From positions 1 through 8,531 of the forward strand of contig DUEF01000059.1 of the NCBI GenBank assembly GCA_011176555.1: 8,531 nt of DNA, given 5' to 3'. Made by a program: the position numbers and the translations under genes. Of the stretch, positions 1-6,266 are shown in pieces. The notes under the pieces are model-generated. The model was given only the letters and a program-made list of their open reading frames with translations, did not search any database and was not told where the DNA came from. Source of the stretch: Caldilineae bacterium (GTDB lineage Bacteria > Chloroflexota > Anaerolineae > J102). Every line of letters starts with the position of its first letter. The first letter of the stretch is position 1.

Positions 1-941
1 CCGATGGCGCGGAACATATTCAGCCAGTGCTCGGCTGGTTGGGTGGAGAAAATAGCCTGGAGTTCAGCATGAAGCTCGGGGCGGTGCTTCATACGCTCGG
101 CGTTGGTGGCGTAGCGAGCGTCCGCGCCGAGCGCGTCGGCTACGCCGAGGGCGTCGCAGAAGCGACCCCACAGCCGTTCCGTGCCCACGCCGATGATGAA
201 GGACTTGTCCGCGGCCTCGAAGGTCTCGTAGGGCGTGATCGTGGGGTGGTAATTGCCCAGGCGGGGCGGACGTTGGCCGGTGGCGAAGTAGCTCCCGGCG
301 ATGTTGGTCAGCCACGAAAGTTGGGAATCCAGCAGAGCGGTGTCGATGAACTGGCCCTGGCCCGTCTGTTGGCGGGCGTACAGCGCGGTGACGATGGAAA
401 AGGCCGCGTAAACCCCCGCGGTGATATCGCTGATGGGGCTGGGATAGCGCATGGGCGGGCCGTCCGGTTCGCCGGTCAGCGCCATCAGGCCCGACTCCGC
501 CTGGGTGACGACATCGTAGCCGCCCCGCCCCGCGTAAGGCCCGGTCATGCCGTAGCCAGTGATCGAGCAGTAGATCAGGCGGGGATTCAGGGCGCTGAGG
601 GTGTCGTAATCAGCTTGCAGGCGTTGCAGCGAGGCCAGCCGGGGTTGGTTGACCAGGAAGACGTCGCTCCGCCGCACCAGGCTGTGGAAAATATCTTTCG
701 CCGCGTCCTGTTTGAGGTTGAGCGTGAGGCTGCGTTTGTTGCGGTTAGCGCTGAGAAAATAAGCGCTTTCGCCGTTGACAAAGGGCGGCCCCCACCCCCG
801 CGAGCTGTCTCCCACGCCCGCGCGTTCGATTTTGATCACATCCGCGCCCAAATCGCCAAGCATCATGCCGGCATAAGGCCCGGCCATGGCTTCGGTCATG
901 TCGAGAACGCGGATTCCGTTTAGAGGTTGAGGATTGGTCAT
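1..941 (-). CDS. CaiB/BaiF (class III) CoA-transferase, 3'-truncated by the window edge
   Basis: Reading down from the ATG at 941 gives 313 residues with no stop before the edge, so the C-terminal part lies outside (family members are about 390-430 aa). Family III CoA-transferases move CoA between carboxylic acids through an aspartyl-CoA thioester in the cytoplasm. The start MTNPQPLNGIRVLDMTEAMA is the classic N-terminus. It is followed by GDLGADVIKIER (29-40), the NKRSLTLNLK segment (68-77), the S-D-I-T-A-G motif (171-176) whose Asp172 aligns with catalytic Asp169 of formyl-CoA transferase Frc, then TGQGQFIDTALLDS (193-206). All seen hallmarks are intact. The substrate cannot be read from sequence; carnitine, oxalate, succinate or aromatic acids and racemase-type activity are all possible. 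It follows permease 2 after 100 bp filled by a hairpin repeat. The 18 nt before the ATG show no Shine-Dalgarno. A 298-codon plus-strand frame over it is a shadow. The family is secure; the role in this cluster is not. Confidence 0.93.
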   Translation of the reverse strand, partial: MTNPQPLNGIRVLDMTEAMAGPYAGMMLGDLGADVIKIERAGVGDSSRGWGPPFVNGESAYFLSANRNKRSLTLNLKQDAAKDIFHSLVRRSDVFLVNQPRLASLQRLQADYDTLSALNPRLIYCSITGYGMTGPYAGRGGYDVVTQAESGLMALTGEPDGPPMRYPSPISDITAGVYAAFSIVTALYARQQTGQGQFIDTALLDSQLSWLTNIAGSYFATGQRPPRLGNYHPTITPYETFEAADKSFIIGVGTERLWGRFCDALGVADALGADARYATNAERMKHRPELHAELQAIFSTQPAEHWLNMFRAI

Positions 942-959
942 AATGTTTGAAAAGAGGGG

Positions 960-1030
960 TATTGGATACCGGATATTAGGTATTGGGTATTGGGCGCTGC
1001 GATCCATTATCCAATATCCAGTACCCAATA
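960..1030. repeat. 27-bp imperfect inverted repeat of TATTGGG-type words
   Basis: The arms are 960-986 and 1004-1030 with a 17-nt centre. Arm against reverse-complemented arm matches at 22 of 27 positions, and three of the five differences become G-U pairs in minus-strand RNA. Each arm is made of variants of TATTGG(G/A), e.g. TATTGGGTATTGGG at 981-994. It occupies most of the 100-bp gap between permease 2 and the CoA-transferase. There is no U-tract on the transcribed strand, so it is not a normal intrinsic terminator. It could stabilise the upstream mRNA or simply be a dispersed repeat. Outside it, the gap shows no clear promoter. Confidence 0.8.
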
Positions 1031-1041
1031 TCCCCCCAGCG

Positions 1042-1917
1042 TCACTCCGGACTGTACGGCTCCCCCAGCGCTGCCGGTTTGGCCGCGCCCCACTTGGTTC
1101 GGAACCATTTGGTTGACATCATTAGCAAGACGCCCAGGGTGATGACAAAGGGGACCGTGCGCCAGATGTAGCGAGAAAAGACGCCGGGGAGCAAGAGTTG
1201 CGGGTTGAGTGAAAGCTGCCACAGGCTGCCGAAAAGCAGCGAGCCGCCCAGCAAGATCCAGGGATTCCACATCGAGAAAAAGACGAGCGCCAGGGCGATG
1301 AAACCCCAACCCATGATGAAATTGTAATTCCAGACCGGGTTGTAATCCAATGAGTAAATGGCCCCGGCAAAGCCCATCAACATGCCGCTGACGATGACGG
1401 TGAGATAGCGCGTCTTCGTGACGCTGATGCCGGAAACCGCGGCCACCGCGGGATTCTCGCCCACCGAACGGATGCGCAGGCCCAGGCTCGTCTTCGAAAG
1501 CACGAACCACGTCACCGCCACCAGGATGATAGCGACGTAAAAGAACGGGGAAACGCCGAAGATGGTGGGGATGCGCTCCATGCCCAGAGGCCCGGTGTAG
1601 GGATTACCGATGTAGGTGGTGAGCCCGAAACCGAGGATCCAGATGCCCATGCCGCTGACGACTTGATCGCCGCCCAGGGTGATGGAGAAAAAGCCGTGCA
1701 GCAAGCCGAGAAAAGCGCCGATGCCAATCGCCACCAGGAAGCCAATGACATAACTCCCCGTGGTTTGGGCAGCGATGAATCCCAGCGTGGCGCCAAACAG
1801 CATGACGCCCTCGATGCCAACGTTCAAAACGCCCGAGCGCTGGCCGATCAGTTCGCCGAGCGCGGCAACCGTGAAAATCGTCGATGCTTCCAGACTTCTA
1901 GCGAGAAATTCCCACAT
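1042..1917 (-). CDS. BMP-type (nucleoside-like) ABC importer, permease 2 (NupQ/YufQ-like)
   Basis: A 291-residue, strongly hydrophobic inner-membrane protein of the BPL_transp_2 (PF02653) permease family. It is the shorter partner of the permease pair used by BMP-family importers. Visible hallmarks are GELIGQRSGVLNVGIEG (21-37) near the N-terminus, a cytoplasmic coupling-loop stretch KTSLGLRIRSVGENPAVAA (142-160), and GWGFIALALVFF (203-214) in a late membrane segment. About eight hydrophobic segments can be picked out by eye. The ATG at 1917 has AGGAG at 1925-1929, 7 nt upstream, and the first 20 bp overlap the end of permease 1, implying translational coupling. The length is normal for NupQ-like proteins, and no frameshift or missing region is seen. 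The nucleoside assignment comes from the family and is not proven here; branched-chain amino acid LivH-type or sugar RbsC-type permeases are related, but BMP neighbours argue against them. Confidence 0.93.
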   Translation of the reverse strand: MWEFLARSLEASTIFTVAALGELIGQRSGVLNVGIEGVMLFGATLGFIAAQTTGSYVIGFLVAIGIGAFLGLLHGFFSITLGGDQVVSGMGIWILGFGLTTYIGNPYTGPLGMERIPTIFGVSPFFYVAIILVAVTWFVLSKTSLGLRIRSVGENPAVAAVSGISVTKTRYLTVIVSGMLMGFAGAIYSLDYNPVWNYNFIMGWGFIALALVFFSMWNPWILLGGSLLFGSLWQLSLNPQLLLPGVFSRYIWRTVPFVITLGVLLMMSTKWFRTKWGAAKPAALGEPYSPE

Positions 1918-3031
1918 CTAAACGCTCCTTTTCTATTTTTTCCCAAACGATTTTATTGCGATAAAAGAATTGGAAGATGACAAGCGTAATCATCAAAACG
2001 CCGAGCAGCGCGTAATCCAGGCCAAAGCCCATGTGCAGCTTGCCCTGCACGAAACGCCCCCCGACCGACAATCCCGCAAAAAGCAACGCCACCGGAATCG
2101 CCGTCAGCGAGTTGCCCAACGAGATCAGGCCGGCGATGAGACCGTAGAAAGCCAGATCGCCGAAAAATCCATAGTTTCGGGAGATCTTGAAGACGCCGGG
2201 AACCGCCGCGAAATAGTGGTATCCGGCCCAACCGGCGATAGCGCCGCCCAGGATGAAAACCAGAAGCGGTATCTTGAACGAACTGATGCCGGCGTATTTG
2301 GCTGCGGCGGGGCTAAGGCCGTAGGCCTTGATCTGATAACCGATGCGGGTTTTGGCGAAGACCCAGTACAGCAAAACCGCCAGGCCCAACGCCAGGAGAA
2401 TCGTAAACGGCGTGCCTCCAACGAGTGGTGCATGGAGCGAATCCGGCAACTCGAAACTCTCGCCCCGCCCGCCCGGATTCATGAAGAGCCCGCCTTCCTT
2501 GATCATGAACGCGACCAGCCAGAAAGCGATGAAATTCAGGATCATCGTCACCACGATTTCGTTGATGTTGTACTTTCCCTTCAGAAATCCGGCAATGGCC
2601 CCATAACCAGCCCCGGCCAGGGCCGAGCCGAGCAACATCAGGGGGATGACGATGATGGGGGAGAGAGCAGCCGTTCGAGAGAGATGCCCCCCCAGCGCGA
2701 ACACCACCGCATAAGCGCCCAAAGCCCCAAAATAAAGTTGTCCGGGCATGCCGATGTTCCAGAGCCCGGCGCGGAAGGGAATGATGAAGGCGTAGGTGGC
2801 CAACAACAAAAAAATGAAACGGTTGATGGTCAGAGGAAAGCCGAAAGGATTAAAAAAAGCGTACGAGAAGATCTCGCGATAGGCAACCAGGGGATTGACC
2901 CCGTCTTGCAGGAAGATGAAACCGAACAGAAAGAGGGCGACGAATATCGCCAGGATGGAGATGGCCGCGGCCTTCCAGCCAGGCAAGAGGATGCGCTTCT
3001 CCAACTTCACTTCATAACCACCGACTTTCAT
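1898..3031 (-). CDS. BMP-type (nucleoside-like) ABC importer, permease 1 (NupP/YufP-like)
   Basis: A 377-residue inner-membrane permease (PF02653 family), the longer of the pair. It starts with a short charged cytoplasmic tail (MKVGGYEVKLEKR) and a first membrane helix at about 20-41. The family stretch FRAGLWNIGMPGQLYFGALG lies at 86-105, NINEIVVTMILNFIAFW at 155-171, and the coupling-loop stretch KTRIGYQIKAYGLSPAAAKY at 227-246. The charged tail ends in VGISR. The ATG at 3031 is chosen because its ATGA overlaps the ATPase stop and AGGAGGT lies 6 nt upstream. The frame stays open to 3145, but that extension is basic, low-complexity and only reads through the ATPase gene. It forms the heterodimeric pore with permease 2 and lies in one operon with the ATPase and permease 2. 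Substrate is inferred from the family only. Confidence 0.94.
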   Translation of the reverse strand: MKVGGYEVKLEKRILLPGWKAAAISILAIFVALFLFGFIFLQDGVNPLVAYREIFSYAFFNPFGFPLTINRFIFLLLATYAFIIPFRAGLWNIGMPGQLYFGALGAYAVVFALGGHLSRTAALSPIIVIPLMLLGSALAGAGYGAIAGFLKGKYNINEIVVTMILNFIAFWLVAFMIKEGGLFMNPGGRGESFELPDSLHAPLVGGTPFTILLALGLAVLLYWVFAKTRIGYQIKAYGLSPAAAKYAGISSFKIPLLVFILGGAIAGWAGYHYFAAVPGVFKISRNYGFFGDLAFYGLIAGLISLGNSLTAIPVALLFAGLSVGGRFVQGKLHMGFGLDYALLGVLMITLVIFQFFYRNKIVWEKIEKERLDVGISR

Positions 3032-4584
3032 GCCACCACCTCCTCCAGCCGTGAACCGGCCATCATCGCGCCGACACTGTCTTTTTCGGCCTCTTTTCCG
3101 GGGATGACACCCATAAATTCTCCTTCGTAAATCGGAGCCACCCAATCACTTAGCGACAAGACCTCATCCAGGTCCTCGGAAATGAGGAGAACCGCCGCGC
3201 GTTCCTTTTTCGCTTCGATCAACTTGTTTTGCACGAATTCGATGGCCCCCACATCGAGCCCCTGGGTGGGGAGATTGGCGATCAGAAGCCGCGGCCTGCG
3301 TGAAAAGACCCGGCCCAGGATGAGCTTTTGCAGATTCCCGCCAGACAGGTTTTTCCCCACCGTGTCTGCACTTGGCGTCGCCACGCTGAATTCCTCGATG
3401 ATTTCCTCGGTGAGCGCGCCCATTTTCTTGTAATCCACGACGCCATAGCGCGAGAATTCATGGTCGAAATAGTAATTCATCGCCACATTCTCGACCAAGG
3501 TGAAGTCGCCAATCGAACCCACATCGACGCGTTCGGCTGGAATGTAGCCCACGCCTGTCTGCCATCTTTCCAGGCTGGAGGCGTGTGTGATGTCTTTACC
3601 CTCAAGCATCACTTTGCCCCCCTCCGCCTTGCGTAGCCCCGCCAGCACTTCCGCCAATTCCTGCTGCCCGTTCCCGGAGATGCCGGCGATGCCGAAGATC
3701 TCGCCCTCGCGAATCGAGAAAGAGACGCCATTCAGGGCCAGCGCACCTTTGTCGTTGCGGGTGGAGAGATTTTCCACTTCGAGCACGAGCGGCCCTTTCT
3801 CCACTTCCACGCTTTCCAGCCGGAAAACGACTTCGCGGCCTACCATATCTTTTGCCAGACTGCGTTCGGTGGCGTTTTTCGTCTCCAACCGCGCGGTGAC
3901 TCGCCCCCGCCGCAGAATCGTCACCCGGTCACTGGTCGAAAGTACGATGGGGAGTTTGTGGGTGATGAAGGGAATCATGGCGAGCTCGTCGCCTGTCATC
4001 GCCTCGATCGAAGCCAGGAGTTTATCCACTTCGGGCGGGGCCAGCGCCGAGGTCGGTTCGTCCAGGATCAAAATTTTGGCCCCGCGATAAAGGGCTTTCA
4101 AAATCTCCACCACTTGTTTTTCGCCTTCAGACAGTTGCCAGACCTTCGCCTTGAGATCGATCTTGAAACCATATCTCTGGCAAAGCGCATCTATCTCTTC
4201 CCCCGTCTTTTTCAGATTCAATATCCGCCCCGCGTTTGGATGCCCGAGGATGATATTTTCGAGCACGGTGTGCGCGGACACCAGCTTGCGATGTTGGTGC
4301 ACCATGCCGATTCCCAGTTCGATGGCGTCCAAGGGCGAATGAAATTTGACCTTTTTCCCGGCCACGTAGATTTCGCCTTCGTCGGGTTGCAAGAGCCCGA
4401 AGAGGATATTCATAAAGGTGCTTTTCCCGGCGCCGTTCTCGCCCAAAATGGCGTGAACTTCGCCCGCCTTCATCTCGAAATCGATGTGGTCGTTGGCTAG
4501 CACGCCCGGAAACCGTTTGGTGATGCCTCTCGTTTCCAGGACTGTTTCGCCATGCTTTATCCCTGCTAAAATCCCTGTTTGCAC
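3028..4584 (-). CDS. BMP-type (nucleoside-like) ABC importer, dual-domain ATP-binding protein (NupO/RbsA-like)
   Basis: Two fused nucleotide-binding domains, about 518 aa from the GTG at 4584, energising the two permeases from the cytoplasm. NBD1 is canonical: Walker A GENGAGKST (48-56), signature LSEGEKQ (151-157), Walker B ILDEPTSAL with catalytic Glu176, and switch His209 in FITHKL. NBD2 is degenerate in the way usual for this family: GISGNGQQEL replaces Walker A and lacks the Lys-Ser/Thr, the signature LSGGNLQK is intact (413-420), Walker B reads IANLPTQGLD without the Glu, and the switch His is Glu in LLISEDLDEVL. One active ATP site is therefore expected. The start is uncertain. GTG 4584 has AGGAAA about 8 nt upstream. 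Family homology begins only at ETVLETRGITKRF, and an ATG at 4553 with an AGGG-like site lies just before it but out of frame by one. The stop overlaps the permease 1 start by 4 bp. The gene follows the binding-protein gene after a palindrome-rich gap. Confidence 0.92.
   Translation of the reverse strand: MQTGILAGIKHGETVLETRGITKRFPGVLANDHIDFEMKAGEVHAILGENGAGKSTFMNILFGLLQPDEGEIYVAGKKVKFHSPLDAIELGIGMVHQHRKLVSAHTVLENIILGHPNAGRILNLKKTGEEIDALCQRYGFKIDLKAKVWQLSEGEKQVVEILKALYRGAKILILDEPTSALAPPEVDKLLASIEAMTGDELAMIPFITHKLPIVLSTSDRVTILRRGRVTARLETKNATERSLAKDMVGREVVFRLESVEVEKGPLVLEVENLSTRNDKGALALNGVSFSIREGEIFGIAGISGNGQQELAEVLAGLRKAEGGKVMLEGKDITHASSLERWQTGVGYIPAERVDVGSIGDFTLVENVAMNYYFDHEFSRYGVVDYKKMGALTEEIIEEFSVATPSADTVGKNLSGGNLQKLILGRVFSRRPRLLIANLPTQGLDVGAIEFVQNKLIEAKKERAAVLLISEDLDEVLSLSDWVAPIYEGEFMGVIPGKEAEKDSVGAMMAGSRLEEVVA
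3038..3044 (-). promoter_or_regulatory. Strong Shine-Dalgarno for permease 1
   Basis: AGGAGGT, 6 nt before the ATG at 3031. It is encoded within the last codons of the ATPase gene (the EEVVA C-terminus). It settles the permease 1 start and supports coupling across the ATGA stop/start overlap. Confidence 0.85.
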
Positions 4585-4635
4585 TGAGTCATTTCCTGTG
4601 GGGAGCAAGTAGCTGGTTGAACGTTGACGAATTGA

Positions 4636-4721
4636 GCAGACAAGTAGACAGGCAGACAAGTAGGCCACAACTGTAATCGTTGAGCTCTACTTGTCTACTG
4701 ATTCCCTGCCTACTTGTCTAC
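4636..4721. repeat. REP-like palindrome: four copies of a 12-mer, two in each orientation
   Basis: GCAGACAAGTAG occurs at 4636-4647 and 4652-4663. Its inverted form CTACTTGTCTAC occurs at 4687-4698 and 4710-4721 (11 of 12 matching, the odd pair G-U-compatible in one strand). The left half is built on an 8-bp word (ACAAGTAG/ACAGGCAG). At the centre, CAAC (4668-4671) and GTTG (4679-4682) form an apical mini-stem. Transcribed, this gives a long composite hairpin between the binding-protein stop (4734) and the ATPase start. There is no U-tract, so it is not a standard terminator. The position resembles the REP sequences between malE and malF in E. coli, which protect the upstream mRNA. The rest of the 149-bp gap shows only the ATPase ribosome-binding region. 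Confidence 0.85.
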
Positions 4722-4733
4722 TATTTCCTCTGA

Positions 4734-6044
4734 CTACTCAAGCACCTGCGTGCCTTCCAGGTCGAAGTTGAACTCGCCGAGCAACCATTCGGCGGTCGGT
4801 TCTTCCCCGGCCGGTTTGACTTCGGTTCCCTTATCGGGGATGGGCAGGCCTTCCAGTTCCAGGCCAGTGCCGTTGCTGATGAAAGCGTGCTCGGTGAAGG
4901 GATCCCATTCCCCCTTCATCATTTGCTCACGCCGCTGGGCGACGAGATCGACGATTTCCTGCGGGATCATAGGCAGCGCTTTGGGGCTGATGGCGTCGAC
5001 GCCCACCTTGTTGTCGTTCATAATATCGACGGTAGCGACTTCCGTGCCGTCGGCCAGGGTCATGCTGCTGTCCATGCCCAGGTACAAGACCGTCTCGGGG
5101 TTCTTCTCACCGGCCAGCCATTCTTGCACGATCTGGTCGTAGAGCACTTCCCAACGGGTGTCGAACGAAATCGCCACGGTGTCGGTGTTGGACCAGCCGT
5201 AAAAGCCGACGATGTCCATATCTTTGCCGACGAACCAGACGCCCTTTTCGGTGGCCACGTCCAGGGGAGAGCCGGAATCGGTCTGTTGGGTGAGGACATC
5301 GACTTTGTACTGATCAACCAGGGTGGCGGCGATGTCGCGTTCTTCCTGGGGAAGATACCAGTCACCGGCATATTTCACATACACATTGACGTCTTTGCCA
5401 AGCATCTCCGCGGCATCCTGCACACCCAAGACAAATCCCGCCTGGCGGCGAATGACCTGGCCCGAGGGGAACGCCGAGACGATGCCGATATTACCGGTCT
5501 CGGTCAGCGCACCGGCGACAAGGCCTTCCAGGTACAGCGCCTGGTATTGCCGCGGGAACAGCCGGATGAAGTTCCGTTTCGTGGTCAGATCACTGGCGAT
5601 GATCGAAACGAAATAAACATCGGGATACTTGTCGGCGATGTCTTTCAGGGGCAGTCCCATGAACTCGGCGTTGCCGACGACGATGTCTGCGCCATCGGCG
5701 ATCAACTCTTCGGCATAAGGAACGGTGAGATCGGGGCCGACTTCCTCGCGGTAGACGTAGTCTACGTTGTCATATTTTTCGGCGATGCGCTTGCCCGCGC
5801 GGTCGTGCGCTCCCGACCAAGTGGTGCCTTCGATGATGCTGAAGTGTTCGATGGCCAGGGTTGCGCCCTCGGCCTCGGCTGGCGCCTCGGTTGCGGCGGG
5901 AGCCTCAGTGGCGGCAGGGGCTTCAGTGGCAACTGCTGGGGCCTCGGTGGGGGCCGGCGCTGGCTCCGCTGCTGGTTGGCAAGCCGCAACGAACAGACTC
6001 GCCAGCACCAGCGTCAACAACAACAGATAGAACTTCTTGTTCAT
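4734..6044 (-). CDS. BMP family ABC transporter substrate-binding lipoprotein
   Basis: A 436-residue extracytoplasmic binding protein of the BMP/PnrA type (PF02608, type I periplasmic-binding fold). It opens with a lipoprotein signal peptide: positive MNKK, a hydrophobic core, and lipobox LFVAAC with Cys22 as the lipidation site. Residues 23-61 are a Pro/Ala/Thr/Glu linker with near-repeats of APAATE, encoded by imperfect 18-bp DNA repeats. The binding domain follows from about residue 62: PYAEELIADGADIVVGN (109-125), ALYLEGLVAGALTETGNIGI (169-188), VIRRQAGFVLGVQDA (197-211), and QTDSGSPLDVATEKG (254-268). This pattern is closest to the BMP subgroup with a TDSG-x-x-x-x-A-x-x-x-G segment and not to the classic Borrelia BmpA opening. 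ATG 6044 is chosen for the signal peptide and AGGAG 9 nt upstream; the open frame to 6170 runs back through repeats. It is the first gene behind the sigma70-like promoter. The ligand is probably a nucleoside or purine-like compound, but this is inferred from the family. Confidence 0.95.
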   Translation of the reverse strand: MNKKFYLLLLTLVLASLFVAACQPAAEPAPAPTEAPAVATEAPAATEAPAATEAPAEAEGATLAIEHFSIIEGTTWSGAHDRAGKRIAEKYDNVDYVYREEVGPDLTVPYAEELIADGADIVVGNAEFMGLPLKDIADKYPDVYFVSIIASDLTTKRNFIRLFPRQYQALYLEGLVAGALTETGNIGIVSAFPSGQVIRRQAGFVLGVQDAAEMLGKDVNVYVKYAGDWYLPQEERDIAATLVDQYKVDVLTQQTDSGSPLDVATEKGVWFVGKDMDIVGFYGWSNTDTVAISFDTRWEVLYDQIVQEWLAGEKNPETVLYLGMDSSMTLADGTEVATVDIMNDNKVGVDAISPKALPMIPQEIVDLVAQRREQMMKGEWDPFTEHAFISNGTGLELEGLPIPDKGTEVKPAGEEPTAEWLLGEFNFDLEGTQVLE

Positions 6045-6107
6045 GGTGCACTTCTCCTTTGAGTTGGGTGGTTGGGAAGGGTTGAAAACCAAGCGTACAG
6101 AACCATG

Positions 6108-6128
6108 TTGCGTATTGCGTGTTGCGTG
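6108..6128. repeat. Short heptad array (TTGCGTR x3) in the binding-protein leader
   Basis: TTGCGTA, TTGCGTG, TTGCGTG stand head to tail, followed by a partial TTG. The array is flanked by near-identical words GTTGAAAACC (6081-6090) and GTTGAAAAACC (6128-6138). It lies in the predicted 5' leader of the binding-protein mRNA, between the promoter and the Shine-Dalgarno. The function is unknown; it looks like a member of the same class of short intergenic heptad repeats as 960-1030 but with a different word. Confidence 0.7.
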
Positions 6129-6165
6129 TTGAAAAACCCACGAACACCTCTCAACAAGCGGTCGA

Positions 6166-6194
6166 ATCATATAGTATCAGTGGGGGCTTGTCAA
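6166..6194 (-). promoter_or_regulatory. Predicted sigma70-type promoter for the importer operon
   Basis: On the minus strand, TTGACA (plus 6189-6194, exact -35 consensus) is followed by a 17-bp spacer and TATGAT (plus 6166-6171, 5 of 6 to the -10 consensus). Transcription would begin near 6159, leaving a leader of about 115 nt before the ATG at 6044. It lies 72 bp past the stop of the Mo-hydroxylase gene, so the importer may be expressed independently of it. I see no convincing operator palindrome over the promoter. The prediction is from sequence alone. Confidence 0.72.
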
Positions 6195-6226
6195 TCTCAG
6201 GGGAAGCTTTTCTAACCGGCACCGAC

Positions 6227-6258
6227 TATTGGGTATTGTTCGACTTCTGGGAATACCC
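6227..6258. repeat. Short TATTGGG-type hairpin after the Mo-hydroxylase gene
   Basis: TATTGGGTATTG at 6227-6238 is identical to 981-992 in the gap on the far side of the importer operon. GGGTATT (6231-6237) and AATACCC (6252-6258) form a 7-bp stem around a 14-nt loop, starting 8 bp after the upstream stop codon. The position would suit transcript-end formation or protection of the upstream mRNA, but the U-tract of an intrinsic terminator is absent. It looks like a shorter, decayed relative of the 960-1030 element in the same orientation. Confidence 0.6.
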
Positions 6259-6266
6259 GATATCGA

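Noticed and set aside
27..923. 298-codon open frame on the plus strand
   Set aside because: It lies antisense to the CoA-transferase, whose minus-strand frame shows the full family motif order and catalytic Asp. The plus product resembles nothing and is a codon-bias shadow.
1970..3130. 386-codon plus-strand frame over permease 1
   Set aside because: The product is a highly charged, Gln/Arg-rich sequence, the usual mirror of a hydrophobic membrane protein gene. The minus-strand frame is a clear permease.
3032..3145. 38-residue N-terminal extension of permease 1
   Set aside because: It only reads through the ATPase 3' end in another frame. The ATGA overlap and AGGAGGT fix the start at 3031.
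4585..4668. Upstream extension of the ATPase to 4668
   Set aside because: It would start with GTG inside the palindromic repeat and has no ribosome site or family similarity.
4636..4721. CRISPR array or intrinsic terminator
   Set aside because: Units are 12 bp, in both orientations, with 4-12 bp between neighbouring copies, unlike CRISPR repeats and spacers. No U-tract follows the hairpin.
4887..6062. 391-codon plus-strand frame over the binding lipoprotein
   Set aside because: Antisense shadow. The glycine-rich part is the mirror of the Ala/Pro/Glu linker repeats.
6045..6170. Extension of the binding-protein frame to 6170
   Set aside because: It reads through the heptad repeats and leader. 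The MNKK signal peptide with AGGAG upstream marks the start at 6044.
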